Positions 8,441 to 16,626 of a stretch of 64,000 nt of DNA are shown here, piece by piece; position 1 is the stretch's first letter; the number at the start of each line of letters is the position of its first letter. Source of the stretch: Siccirubricoccus soli (lineage in GTDB: Bacteria; Pseudomonadota; Alphaproteobacteria; Acetobacterales; Acetobacteraceae). Location of the stretch: positions 26,338-90,337 of the forward strand of contig NZ_JAMZIK010000084.1 of assembly GCF_024178315.1 (NCBI RefSeq), given 5' to 3'. A program made the translations under genes and the position numbers. The notes beneath the pieces are model-generated. The model was not told the DNA's origin, did no database searches, and worked only from the letters and a program-made list of their open reading frames with translations.

Positions 8441-9562
8441 TTAAGCCTGCTGCCGCGCGCTCTCGGCAAAGGCCCGCAACCCCTTCTCCACCGTCGCCCG
8501 GTCGAGGTCGCGGAGGATGAAGACGAGGCGCGACGTCCGGTCGTCGCCCTCGGGCCAGGCGGCCAGCTTCACCGGCGGATGGAACAGGTGCTGCACGCCA
8601 TGGATGGCGACCGGGCTGTCCTGCCCCTCCAGGTTCAGGATGCCCTTGATGCGCAGCACGCTCTCGCCGCGCGTCATGGTCAGCACCTCCAGCCAGGTGG
8701 CGAGGCCGTCCCAGGGCAGGGGATCGTCGAAGGTCAGGCAGAAGCTGTGGATCCGGGCGTCGTGCCGGCTGGGGTCGTGCGCGTGCTGGTGGGCATGATC
8801 GTGGTGGCCATGGCCATGCGCGTGATGGTGGTGCCCATGGCCGTCTCCATGCCCGTGATCATGCCCCTGGGCGTGGTCATGCTCATGCGCCGCATAGGCC
8901 TCCGCATCCAGCCAGCGCTTCACGTCCGGATGCTTGCGCGTGGCGTCGTACAACCCGCAATCCAGCAGCGCCGCCGGCGCGATCTCGCCATGCGCCGCCT
9001 GCAGCAGCGGCGCCCCGGGATTCAGCGCCCGCAGCCGCTCGCGCAACGCCGCCAGCGCCTCGGGCGCCGCCAGGTCGGTCTTGGTCAGCACCAGCCGGTC
9101 GGCAACGGCGGCCTGCTTCACCGCCTCCGCCTGCGCGTCCAGCGTTGCCGTGCCGGTCACCGCATCCACCAGCGTCACCACCCCGTCCAGCCGGTAGCGG
9201 TAGAGCACCAGCGGGTCGCTCATCAGGGTCTGCAGGATGGGGGCGGGGTCGGCCAGCCCCGTGGTCTCCACCACCACCCGGCGGATCTCCTGCCCCTGCT
9301 CCATCCGCTGCGCCAGCTCCCGCAGCGCCCGCACCAGGTCGCCCCGCACGGTGCAGCAGAGGCAGCCGGCATTCAGCAGCACGGTGTCGCCGTCCAGCCG
9401 CTCCACCAGCAGGTGGTCCAGGCCGATCTCGCCGAATTCATTGATCAGCACCGCGGTCTCTGACAGCTCCGGGTGGCGCAGCAGCTTGTTCAGCAGCGTG
9501 GTCTTGCCGGCGCCGAGGAAGCCGGTCAGCACCGTCAGCGGAACGGGGGGCCGGGTGCTCAT
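8441..9562 (-). CDS. COG0523/CobW family GTPase, putative zinc metallochaperone
   Basis: The 373-residue G3E GTPase has Walker A GFLGAGKTT (near 13-21), a CLCC metal-binding motif (near 67-70), switch ETTGLADP, a TKTD specificity motif and a CobW C-terminal domain. A strikingly His-rich insertion of about 45 residues lies between residues ~225 and 272 and probably stores or relays metal. The neighbouring hisI and zur-like genes argue for zinc rather than cobalt; known COG0523 subfamilies behave this way. Its ATG overlaps the hisI stop, so the two are co-transcribed. Confidence 0.9.
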   Translation of the reverse strand: MSTRPPVPLTVLTGFLGAGKTTLLNKLLRHPELSETAVLINEFGEIGLDHLLVERLDGDTVLLNAGCLCCTVRGDLVRALRELAQRMEQGQEIRRVVVETTGLADPAPILQTLMSDPLVLYRYRLDGVVTLVDAVTGTATLDAQAEAVKQAAVADRLVLTKTDLAAPEALAALRERLRALNPGAPLLQAAHGEIAPAALLDCGLYDATRKHPDVKRWLDAEAYAAHEHDHAQGHDHGHGDGHGHHHHAHGHGHHDHAHQHAHDPSRHDARIHSFCLTFDDPLPWDGLATWLEVLTMTRGESVLRIKGILNLEGQDSPVAIHGVQHLFHPPVKLAAWPEGDDRTSRLVFILRDLDRATVEKGLRAFAESARQQA

Positions 9563-9999
9563 GCGCCGTAGAGCTCCTCCGGCTCCACCTCCGGCCGGGT
9601 CAACTTCACCACGCGGTCGTCACGGAGCGCGAAGAAGAAGCAGTTGCGCCGCCCGGTGTGGCAGGCGACGCCGGTCTGGTCCACCAGCGCCAGCAGCGTG
9701 TCGCCGTCGCAATCCAGCCGCAGATCCACCAGCGCCTGCACCTGGCCGGAGGTGTCCCCCTTCCGCCATAATTCCTTGCGGGAGCGGGAATAATAGACCA
9801 TCCGCCCGGTCCTCAGGGTCTCCTCGACCGCGTCCCGGTTCATCCAGGCCATCATCAGCACCTCCCCGCTATCGTGCTGCTGCGCGAGGCAGGGCACGAG
9901 GCCGCGGAGGTCGAAGCGGATCATGTCCAGCAGCCTGGCCCGGGCCTCGGGGCTGGCGACGATCTGGGGCGGCGGCTGGGTCTCGGGCGTGGCGGTCAT
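9559..9999 (-). CDS. hisI: Phosphoribosyl-AMP cyclohydrolase
   Basis: The 146-residue protein carries the hallmark HisI motifs: SRSRKELWRKGDTSGQ, the LRLDCDGDTLL magnesium/zinc site and the ACHTGRRNCFF zinc cysteines. It opens the purine ring of phosphoribosyl-AMP in histidine synthesis and requires zinc. ATG 9999 is chosen; the 49-residue upstream extension overlaps the divergent regulator and has no family similarity. It is not in a his operon but linked to a COG0523 GTPase and a Fur-family regulator. This suggests either the sole housekeeping copy or a Zur-controlled paralog; only the full genome can tell. Confidence 0.93.
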   Translation of the reverse strand: MTATPETQPPPQIVASPEARARLLDMIRFDLRGLVPCLAQQHDSGEVLMMAWMNRDAVEETLRTGRMVYYSRSRKELWRKGDTSGQVQALVDLRLDCDGDTLLALVDQTGVACHTGRRNCFFFALRDDRVVKLTRPEVEPEELYGA

Positions 10000-10039
10000 G
10001 ATCCTATATATGGCACCGGCAGGGGGCCAGGAGGAGTCG
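10000..10039. promoter_or_regulatory. 40-bp divergent hisI/zur control region
   Basis: Only 40 bases separate the divergent starts, including the zur ribosome site (GAGGAG). An AT-rich CTATATATGG stretch stands out in the GC-rich surroundings and probably contains a -10 element. I could not identify a convincing Zur palindrome. Transcripts may begin inside the opposing gene's 5' end. Confidence 0.4.
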
Positions 10040-10516
10040 ATGGACGCAGCGGCGACGGAAGCCAGCCTCGACCGGGCGGAAGCGCTCTGCGCCCGCCGCG
10101 GCGCGCAGCTGACCGCGCTGCGCCGCCAGGTGCTGCGGCTGGTCATCTCCGCCTCCCAGCCGGTCGGCGCCTATGCGCTGCTGGACCAGTTGAAGCAGAG
10201 CCGGGCCGGCGCCGCCCCGCCCACCGTCTACCGGGCGCTGGATTTCCTGGTGGAACAGGGGCTGATCCACAAGGTGGAGCGGCTGAACGCCTTCATCGGC
10301 TGCATCGACGCGCTGGACCATCCGGAGGATTGCGATTGCGCCGAGACGCATGACCACCCGCATCAATTCCTGATCTGCCGGCGCTGCGGCCGGACCACCG
10401 AGATCAGCGACCCCGGCGTGGCCCTGGCGCTGAGCCGCGCCGCCCGCGCCGCCGGCTTCACCCCGGGCCGGGCGACGGTGGAGCTGGAGGGGCTTTGCGC
10501 GGAGTGCGCCGGGTAG
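10040..10516 (+). CDS. zur: Fur-family transcriptional regulator, probable Zur
   Basis: The 158-residue protein has a winged-helix N-terminal domain (LTALRRQVLRLV, PTVYRALDFLVEQGLI) and a metal-sensing C-terminal domain with HDHPHQFLICRRCG and a terminal CAECAG, giving the paired CxxC structural zinc site. The DCDCAETHDHPH segment should hold the sensing site. The zinc reading (Zur rather than Fur) rests on the motif pattern and the divergent hisI-COG0523 operon. The start is ATG 10040 preceded by GAGGAG; the upstream in-frame ATG at 9998 would abut the hisI start and lacks a ribosome site. Confidence 0.87.
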   Translation: MDAAATEASLDRAEALCARRGAQLTALRRQVLRLVISASQPVGAYALLDQLKQSRAGAAPPTVYRALDFLVEQGLIHKVERLNAFIGCIDALDHPEDCDCAETHDHPHQFLICRRCGRTTEISDPGVALALSRAARAAGFTPGRATVELEGLCAECAG

Positions 10517-10525
10517 CCCGCTAAA

Positions 10526-10649
10526 GCAAGAGATCCGATCAGGTGGACTCACCCGATCGGATCTCTTGCCCTGGAAATACAATCTGTGGAGCAGCTTCTC
10601 TCCGGCCGGCTGGGTCACGCGGCGATCCAGCCGGCCGGAGGCTGCTCTA
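10526..10649. repeat. Family-1 composite two-hairpin repeat, copy 2
   Basis: Hairpin one has perfect 15-bp arms around the GATCCGATC core (10526-10540, 10555-10569). Hairpin two has GAGCAGC/GCTGCTC outer arms (10589-10595, 10641-10647) and TCCGGCCGGCTGG/CCAGCCGGCCGGA inner arms (10601-10613, 10627-10639). It lies between the convergent zur-like and patatin genes, where it can terminate both, and it supplies the TAG stop of the patatin gene. Confidence 0.78.
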
Positions 10650-11825
10650 ACCCGGCGCGTCGAAATGCACGTCGTGGGTGACGAGGCCCGTCGCCGTATC
10701 CGGCGGCTCCAGCCACTCCGTCTGGCGCAGCGTCCGCGTCAGGTCGTCGCGCCCCGCCTGCCAATGGTCCAGCATGGTATTTGCCGAGAATTCGTAATCC
10801 TTGAAGTCCCGGTCGTACTGCGCCCGGCGATAGACGAGCTGGATGAGGTTCACCCGCGCCGGCGTCAGCTGCCCGGCGATGCGCCGCGCCTCCTCCGAAT
10901 GCCGCGCCGCCTCCGGCAGCATGGCCAGCAGCTTGTTCATGTCGCAGCGCATGGCCTGCATCCGGCGGTAGATGTCCGTCACCAGCCGGGTCCGGCTGGA
11001 ATAGCGGATATCCTTCGCCCGCTCATCGGCCTCGGGCAGGGTCCGGGGCATGACGCCGCGGCTGCTGAACAGGTCGAGCTGGAACATCAGGCTGGTCGCC
11101 GGCGGGCCGACATCCAGCACGTATTGCAGCGGCGTGTTGGAGACGAGGCCGCCATCCCAGTAGAGCTCGCCCTCGATCATCACCGGGGGGAAGCCGGGCG
11201 GCAGGGCGCCGCTTGCCATGATGTGCTCCGGCCCGATCCGCCGCTCTCGGTTGTCGAAATAGATGGTGTTGCCGGTGCGGATATTCACCGCGCCGACGGA
11301 AAGCCGCACCGGGCCGTGGTTCAGCAGGTCGAAATCCACCAGCTCCAGCAGGGTTTGGCGCAGCGGCTCCGTGTCATAGAAGCTGACGGCGGTGGGTGTG
11401 CTGGCAGGAAGGAAATAGGGCGGGGCGCGGCGCGGCCGGAAGAAGCCCGGCTGCCCGGCCAGCAGCGCCGTGGCGGCGGCGGTGAGGTTGGCAAGGTTCC
11501 GCGCCGCTTCCAGCGGCGGCAGCCAGGGGAAATGCACGCGGGAGGTGACGCGGCGCCAGAATTCCCGGATCCGCGCCACCCGGTCCTCCGGCCGGTTGCC
11601 GGCGATCAGCGCGGCGTTGACGGCGCCGATGGAGATTCCTGCCACCCAGTCCGGCAGGAAGGGCGTCTCCGCCAGCACCTCATAGACGCCGCCCTGGTAG
11701 GAGCCGAGGGCACCGCCGCCCTGGAGCAGCAGCACCACCTCGTCATACTGCGCCCTGGCGCGCTGCCAAGCGGCGGCGCAGGCGGCTTCCGGCGAGCCTC
11801 GCCGGGATCCGGTCTCATCCAGCAT
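10647..11825 (-). CDS. Patatin-like phospholipase family protein with DUF3734-like C-terminus
   Basis: The 392-residue protein has the patatin catalytic elements in order: oxyanion loop LLQGGGALGSYQGG (near 30-43), nucleophile elbow GISIGA (Ser near 61) and the catalytic Asp in WDGG (near 223). The C-terminal half (FSSRG..., DMNKLLAMLPE, HWQAGRDDLTRTL) matches the arrangement of patatin-DUF3734 proteins. It should be a Ser-Asp dyad acyl hydrolase acting on lipids. ATG 11825 has GAAGGA upstream; the 149-residue upstream extension is a low-complexity shadow. No signal peptide is seen. Confidence 0.9.
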   Translation of the reverse strand: MLDETGSRRGSPEAACAAAWQRARAQYDEVVLLLQGGGALGSYQGGVYEVLAETPFLPDWVAGISIGAVNAALIAGNRPEDRVARIREFWRRVTSRVHFPWLPPLEAARNLANLTAAATALLAGQPGFFRPRRAPPYFLPASTPTAVSFYDTEPLRQTLLELVDFDLLNHGPVRLSVGAVNIRTGNTIYFDNRERRIGPEHIMASGALPPGFPPVMIEGELYWDGGLVSNTPLQYVLDVGPPATSLMFQLDLFSSRGVMPRTLPEADERAKDIRYSSRTRLVTDIYRRMQAMRCDMNKLLAMLPEAARHSEEARRIAGQLTPARVNLIQLVYRRAQYDRDFKDYEFSANTMLDHWQAGRDDLTRTLRQTEWLEPPDTATGLVTHDVHFDAPG

Positions 11826-12060
11826 GCGGCATCCTTCGCAGCGGGAGCGGCGCCCGGCCCGGCGGACCCGCCGGCCCGGCACGCGCTGCTCCCCGGGGGA
11901 GTGTCGTCCGTGGCGAGGTCCGGCAGGGCGTCGCCGCGGCGGCGCATCCTGCCCCCGGCCGCCCCGCAAGGCCAGCGCGGCCTGCACCGGCACGCAGGCG
12001 GAACGCCGCGCAACCTGCCCGGCCACGGCCCCGTTCCGCCGCGGGACGGGAGAGCACGCC

Positions 12061-12930
12061 ATGCCGGACGAGAAGACCCCACAGCCGAAGCAGCGCCAGG
12101 AGCGCCAGCCGGGCCGCGAGGCGGAGATGGACCCGCAGCCCCGGGACCGCATGGAAGCCTGGCACGGCAGCGGCAAGCTTAGCGGCAAGGCGGCCCTCAT
12201 CAGCGGCGGCGACAGCGGCATCGGCCGCGCCGTGGCGATCGGCTTCGCCAAGGAAGGCGCCGATGTCGTCATCCTCTACAAGGACGAGACGAAGGATGCC
12301 GAGGAAACGCGCCGCCTGGTGGAGGCCACGGGGCGGCGCTGCCGGACCATCCCCGGCGATATCGGCGACCCCGAATTCTGCCGCCAGGCGGTCGAGGAGG
12401 CGCAGCGCTTCCTCGGCGGCCGCATCGACATCCTGGTGAACAACGCCGCGGAGCAGCATGTCTGCGAGGATTTCGCCGAGATCCCGGAGACGCAGGTGGA
12501 GCGCACCTTCCGCACCAACATCCTCGGCATGTTCTGGCTGACCAAGGCGGTGCTGCAGCACATGCCGGAGGGCGGGGCGATCATCAACACCACCTCCATC
12601 ACCGCCTACAAGGGCAGCCCGATGCTGGTCGACTATGCCAGCACCAAGGGGGCCATCCTTGCCTTCACCCGCAGCCTGTCCCAGGCGCTGTACCAGCAGC
12701 GGAAGATCCGGGTGAATGCGGTGGCGCCGGGGCCGATCTGGACGCCGCTGATCCCGGCCAGCTTCGACGAGGAGAAGACGGCGAAGCACGGCGAGAGCAG
12801 CGGCATGGGCCGTGCCGGCCAGCCGGATGAATGCGCGCCGAGCTACATCTTCCTCGCTGCCGAGAGCGACAGCAGCTACATCAACGGCCAGGTGCTGCAC
12901 CCGAATGGCGGCACGGTGGTGAACGGGTAG
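12061..12930 (+). CDS. Short-chain dehydrogenase/reductase (YdaD/GS39-like)
   Basis: The 289-residue SDR has a ~45-residue polar N-terminal extension typical of the general-stress-protein 39 subgroup, then the cofactor loop SGGDSGIGRA, NNAAEQ, the catalytic Ser in TTSITAYKG and the YASTKG catalytic Tyr/Lys pair (Tyr near 191). The C-terminal SYINGQVLHPNGG closes the domain. It would oxidise or reduce an unknown alcohol or carbonyl with NAD(P). ATG 12061 is chosen because the longer frame is Arg/Pro-rich noise; GGGAGAG lies upstream. Relatives are often stress-induced. Confidence 0.9.
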   Translation: MPDEKTPQPKQRQERQPGREAEMDPQPRDRMEAWHGSGKLSGKAALISGGDSGIGRAVAIGFAKEGADVVILYKDETKDAEETRRLVEATGRRCRTIPGDIGDPEFCRQAVEEAQRFLGGRIDILVNNAAEQHVCEDFAEIPETQVERTFRTNILGMFWLTKAVLQHMPEGGAIINTTSITAYKGSPMLVDYASTKGAILAFTRSLSQALYQQRKIRVNAVAPGPIWTPLIPASFDEEKTAKHGESSGMGRAGQPDECAPSYIFLAAESDSSYINGQVLHPNGGTVVNG

Positions 12931-12933
12931 AGC

Positions 12934-13056
12934 GACATCCGATCAGGCCGACCCGCCTGGTCGGATGTCTTGCCTGAAAAATCCGAGTCCTGGAGCAGCT
13001 TGTCCCTCAACCCGATGGATCCCGCCGCGATCCCTGGGGTCGCAGGCTGCTTCAGG
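12934..13056. repeat. Family-1 composite two-hairpin repeat, copy 3
   Basis: Arms GACATCCGATCAGG and CCTGGTCGGATGTC (12934-12947, 12956-12969; one mismatch) form the first hairpin. A second, looser hairpin is framed by GAGCAGC (12993-12999) and GCTGCTT (13046-13052). The element starts four bases after the SDR stop and lies between convergent genes. The remaining bases to 13140 hold nothing recognisable. Confidence 0.7.
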
Positions 13057-13140
13057 GCCGCGGATCGCGCGCAGGAGAGCTTCGCCGGACGGTCCCGCGC
13101 AGGCCGCCGGCCAGGGGCGCGGTGTTCGGAGGCGGGGGCC

Positions 13141-14559
13141 TCACGCCCTGGCGGCGGGCCGGGCCAGCCAGGCTGCCCAGGCCGCCATGGGGAAGACCAC
13201 CATGGTCCGCGCCATCCAGGCGGTGTGCAGCAGGGTGTGGTTCAGGAAGAGCACATACCAGCCCAGCACGGCGAGGCAGGCCGCCACGGCCCACCACAGG
13301 CGGGGAGACACGCCCCGCCGCAGCCCGGCGCCGAGCCGCCAGGCGAGCAGGCCCACACTGCCCGCCAGCAGCACGAGGCCGGCACCCCAGGCGACGGTGC
13401 CGCCGAGGCCAAGCCGCCAGGCGCCGGCCCCGAGCACGAAGGCGAAATAGCCGAGCCGCACCGCGACATAGGGCAGCCGCCACCAGGGCTCGGCATCCAG
13501 CCGCGCGACGTCGAAGCCGAGGGCGGCCAGGCGCTCCGCCTCCCGTGGCGACATTTCCGGAACCACCGGGCCGTAGACGCGGTGCAGCAGCCCACCGCCC
13601 TCCGCTGCCGGCGCCACATCGGCGAAGAGCAGCGTGCCGACCGCCAGCTTGGCGGCAATGGGCAGGAGAACGCCGAGGCCGAAGCAGGCGAGGTCGCGCC
13701 CCACCGCCCGCCAGCCCGGCGGGTCAGGCTGGGCCGCGGCGGCGAGCAGGATCAGCGCCACCGCCAGCGGCCACTGGCCGGTGAGGAATTCCAGGATGGT
13801 GACGGCAGCGCCCAGCGTGCCCAGCAGCAGCCCGCGTATGGCCGGCCGCGGCGGGGCGAAATAGAGCGCCCAGAGCAGCACCGCCAGCGGCAGGTCGGAC
13901 AGCGCGTGGCTCCAGTAGCGGCCGAACATCGGCAGCGCATGGAAGGCCAGCAGGCAGAGCGCATAGCCGGCGAAGGCCGCGTCCCGCAGGGCTGCCGGGG
14001 TGCCGCGACGCTGCCGGCTGCGCCAGCCGGCCCAGGCGGCGAGGCCCGCCAGGGCGAGGGCCACGGCGGTGGTGACCAGGCGCCGCAACCCCTCCGGCCC
14101 GGTCGATGGCAGCAGCAGGGCGGCCAGCACGCGCTGGCCGTGCAGGTAGCGGTCATAGCGCTGGGCAGGCGGGTCCGGATCGGTGGTCAGCAGCTCCGCC
14201 AGCCGCTCGCAGCGCGCCTGGACCGGATCGCCGGCGACCTCGGGCTCCAGCCGCGTCGGGATGCGGGGAGAGAAGGCATCCCGGGCGAGGTCCTGGCGGG
14301 GCAGGGCCAGCATCATGAAGATCAGGCAGTCATTGCTGTCCCAGGCCGGGATGTCGCGGCTGCCGAGCGGCAGGGTGAAGCTGCCGAGGCTGGCGGAGAA
14401 TCTGCCCGCGTCCAGGCTGGCGCGGAGGCGTTCCCGCGCCGGTTCGGGGTCCCGCAGGGCGGCGAGCAGGGAGAGCAGGGCAAAGAGAAGGCTGAGGAGC
14501 AACGCACCACCGCCGGCGGCGGCGAGGCTGCCGCCGGTACTGCGCAAGGCCATCCGCAT
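13141..14559 (-). CDS. Polytopic membrane protein of unknown function
   Basis: The 472-residue protein begins with a strong hydrophobic helix (residues ~10-35), then a ~110-residue probably extracytoplasmic segment (WDSNDCLIFMMLALPRQD), followed by about eight further hydrophobic helices. The topology, with a large polar loop after the first helix and a helical bundle behind it, resembles GT-C glycosyltransferases and related integral membrane enzymes. No family signature is recognised and no DD/DE motif is clear in loop one, so no function is assigned. It stands alone between a repeat element and ygfZ. Confidence 0.75.
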   Translation of the reverse strand: MRMALRSTGGSLAAAGGGALLLSLLFALLSLLAALRDPEPARERLRASLDAGRFSASLGSFTLPLGSRDIPAWDSNDCLIFMMLALPRQDLARDAFSPRIPTRLEPEVAGDPVQARCERLAELLTTDPDPPAQRYDRYLHGQRVLAALLLPSTGPEGLRRLVTTAVALALAGLAAWAGWRSRQRRGTPAALRDAAFAGYALCLLAFHALPMFGRYWSHALSDLPLAVLLWALYFAPPRPAIRGLLLGTLGAAVTILEFLTGQWPLAVALILLAAAAQPDPPGWRAVGRDLACFGLGVLLPIAAKLAVGTLLFADVAPAAEGGGLLHRVYGPVVPEMSPREAERLAALGFDVARLDAEPWWRLPYVAVRLGYFAFVLGAGAWRLGLGGTVAWGAGLVLLAGSVGLLAWRLGAGLRRGVSPRLWWAVAACLAVLGWYVLFLNHTLLHTAWMARTMVVFPMAAWAAWLARPAARA

Positions 14560-14703
14560 GCTGGGTCCGCTGGCTGTCGGGCGGCTCCCCTATCGCTGAT
14601 CCCCGCCGGCAACAAGGGCAGGGGCCGGCCTGCCGCCCGTCCGCTCATACTGTCCGCGAAATGCTGACCGGTATCGGCCACGGGCGCACGGCCGGTATGT
14701 CCT

Positions 14704-14784
14704 TCATTCAGCCTGGCGCAGCCGCCAGACCAAGCCTGCGCGCGATAGCTGGGCCCGAAGGCGCGGCGTTTCCGGGCGGGGCAT
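14704..14784 (-). CDS. Possible 26-residue ORF coupled to ygfZ
   Basis: An ATG overlaps the ygfZ stop (ATGA arrangement) and opens a 26-codon frame starting MPRPETPRLRAQL and ending in a charged tail, WRLRQAE. Nothing recognisable is encoded. Its only support is the coupled start; chance occurrence in GC-rich DNA is quite possible. Confidence 0.2.
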   Translation of the reverse strand: MPRPETPRLRAQLSRAGLVWRLRQAE

Positions 14785-15608
14785 CAGGCCTCGGCGGGGG
14801 TGGCCAGCGCCATCCAGCCCGGCGGCCGCGGCGTCAGCGCCGCCTCGCCGCAGACCAGGGGCCGGCCGTCCAGCGCCTCCAGCCGCAGCAGGGCAATGCC
14901 TTCGCCCTCGCGGCCGGAGCGCATCTCCCCAACCTCCGCCCCCGCCGCCAGCACCTTCGTGCCATGCGCCGGGACCGGCCCCTCGATCGCCACCTTCACC
15001 AGCCGGCGCTTCAGCAGCCCGCGATACTTGGTCCGCGCCGTCAGCTCCTGGCCCATGTAGCAGCCCTTGGTCCAGGAGATGCCGTGCAGCTCGTCGAAGC
15101 CGGCCTCGAGCAGCACGGTCTGCTCCGGCGTCAGATCGCGGCTGCCGGCGGGCAGGCCAAGGGCGAGGCGGTGACGGTCGTAATGCTCGGCCGTGGCATC
15201 GGCCGGCAGCGGGGCGGGGGAGAGGGCGCGCCAGCCGGCCTCGGGCAGGCGCGGGTCGGGGGCGGCGATGGCGCCCGCCGGCAGCGGCGCCCCGCCCCAG
15301 CCGGCGAAGACTGCCAGCTCCGCCGAGGCATCCCGCAGCGCCACCTTGGCGCGGAGCCGGAAGCGGGACAGGCGCGGCAGCAGCAGCGGGATCTGCGCCG
15401 CCTCGGCGTCGAGCAGCAGGCGCTCGCCCTCGGCCAGGATGAAGAAATCCGCCAGCCACTTGCCCTGCGGCGTCAGCAGGGCGGCGAAGACCGCCCGGCC
15501 AGGGGCGGCGGCGGCCACGTCGTTGGAGACGAGGCCCTGGAGGAAGGCCACCCGGTCCTCGCCGGAGACCTCGATGACACCCCGTTCGGGAAGCGGCGCG
15601 ATCGGCAT
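14784..15608 (-). CDS. ygfZ: Folate-binding YgfZ/GcvT-like Fe-S repair protein
   Basis: The 274-residue protein carries the YgfZ signature KGCYMGQE (Cys near residue 178) and the N-terminal FLQGLVSNDV motif shared with GcvT-like tetrahydrofolate binders. YgfZ/IBA57 proteins support assembly or repair of [4Fe-4S] enzymes, which fits a genome with a large iron-sulfur formate dehydrogenase. ATG 15608 is used; the frame runs open for another 316 codons upstream but is a shadow of the divergent glycosyltransferase. It is divergent from the polysaccharide operon with 97 bases between. Confidence 0.92.
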   Translation of the reverse strand: MPIAPLPERGVIEVSGEDRVAFLQGLVSNDVAAAAPGRAVFAALLTPQGKWLADFFILAEGERLLLDAEAAQIPLLLPRLSRFRLRAKVALRDASAELAVFAGWGGAPLPAGAIAAPDPRLPEAGWRALSPAPLPADATAEHYDRHRLALGLPAGSRDLTPEQTVLLEAGFDELHGISWTKGCYMGQELTARTKYRGLLKRRLVKVAIEGPVPAHGTKVLAAGAEVGEMRSGREGEGIALLRLEALDGRPLVCGEAALTPRPPGWMALATPAEA

Positions 15609-15705
15609 GGCAGGAAGGTGGGCGGTGTGGGGCGCCGGCGCAACGGGCGGGCGTTGCCTGATGTCCCTCTCGGTCCCGGGCCCGCGGCGTGCTAGAGGCC
15701 GCCGG

Positions 15706-16626
15706 GTGCGAATTCTCTTCATCTCCTCCACCCGGATCGGCGATGCGGTGCTGTCCACCGGGCTGCTGGACCACCTGATCCACCGCCATCCGGGGGCGGA
15801 GGTGGTGGTGGCCTGCGGCCCGGCGGCGGAGGGCGTCTTCGCCCGCATGCCGAACCGGGTTCGCACCATCCTGCTGCGGAAGCATCGCTGGAAGCTGCAT
15901 TGGCTGCGGCTCTGGCGGCAGGTGGCCGGCACGCGCTGGGACCTGGTGGTCGATCTCCGCGCCTCCGCCTTCGCCTTCACGGTGTGGGCCGGGCGCCGAG
16001 TGGTGATGCGGGGCGGGCGGCATCCGGGGCACCGGCTGGCGCAGCTCGGGGCGCTGCTGGGCCTTGCCCCGCCGCCCCTGCCGGTGGCCTGGACGGCGCC
16101 GGAGGACCGGGCGCGGGCGGCGGCGCTGCTGCCGGGGGGTGGCGCCTGGATCGGCCTCGGCCCCACCGCCAATTGGGCCGGCAAGGTCTGGCCACCGGAG
16201 CGCTTCGTCGCGCTGTTCGAGGCGCTGACGGGGCCGGCGGGGCCGCTGCCGGGGGCGCGGGCCGCGGTCCTGGGCGGGCCGGGGGCGATGGAGCGGGACA
16301 TGGCCGCGCCGGTGCTGGCCGCGCTCGGCGGCCGGGCGGTGGATCTGGTCGGGCGGCTAGCCTTGCCGGAGGCGGCGGCGGTGCTGGCGCGTTGCGCACT
16401 CTTCGTCGGGAACGATAGCGGGCTGATGCATCTCTCGGCCGCGGCGGGGACGCCGACGCTCGGCCTGTTCGGCCCCTCCCGCGTCGAGGAGTACGGGCCT
16501 TCCGGGCCGCGCGCGGCGGCGGCGGTGGCGCCGGACTCGCCGGCGCTGGGCAGCATGGCGGGGCTGACGCTGGAGACGGCGCTGGCGGCGGCGCAGGGGC
16601 TGCTGGCGGCGAAGGTGGCGGCATGA
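15706..16626 (+). CDS. Glycosyltransferase family 9 (heptosyltransferase-like)
   Basis: The 306-residue protein has an N-terminal RILFISSTRIGDAVLS, the GT9 opening, and a C-terminal nucleotide-sugar domain with WPPERFVAL, VDLVGRL and FVGNDSGLMHLSAA, the ADP-heptose-transferase signature around the conserved Asp. It would add a sugar to the lipopolysaccharide core or another surface glycan in the cytoplasm. GTG 15706 is preferred, with AGAGG seven bases upstream; ATG 15661 would add 15 unrelated residues. It is the first gene of a tightly overlapping operon. Confidence 0.87.
   Translation: MRILFISSTRIGDAVLSTGLLDHLIHRHPGAEVVVACGPAAEGVFARMPNRVRTILLRKHRWKLHWLRLWRQVAGTRWDLVVDLRASAFAFTVWAGRRVVMRGGRHPGHRLAQLGALLGLAPPPLPVAWTAPEDRARAAALLPGGGAWIGLGPTANWAGKVWPPERFVALFEALTGPAGPLPGARAAVLGGPGAMERDMAAPVLAALGGRAVDLVGRLALPEAAAVLARCALFVGNDSGLMHLSAAAGTPTLGLFGPSRVEEYGPSGPRAAAAVAPDSPALGSMAGLTLETALAAAQGLLAAKVAA

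Noticed and set aside
10000..10039. Zur operator between hisI and zur
   Set aside because: No adequate palindrome was found; only an AT-rich -10-like stretch is visible.
12934..13056. Family-1 repeat copies as bounded insertion sequences
   Set aside because: The elements are only ~105-125 bases, encode nothing and show no target-site duplications I can confirm.
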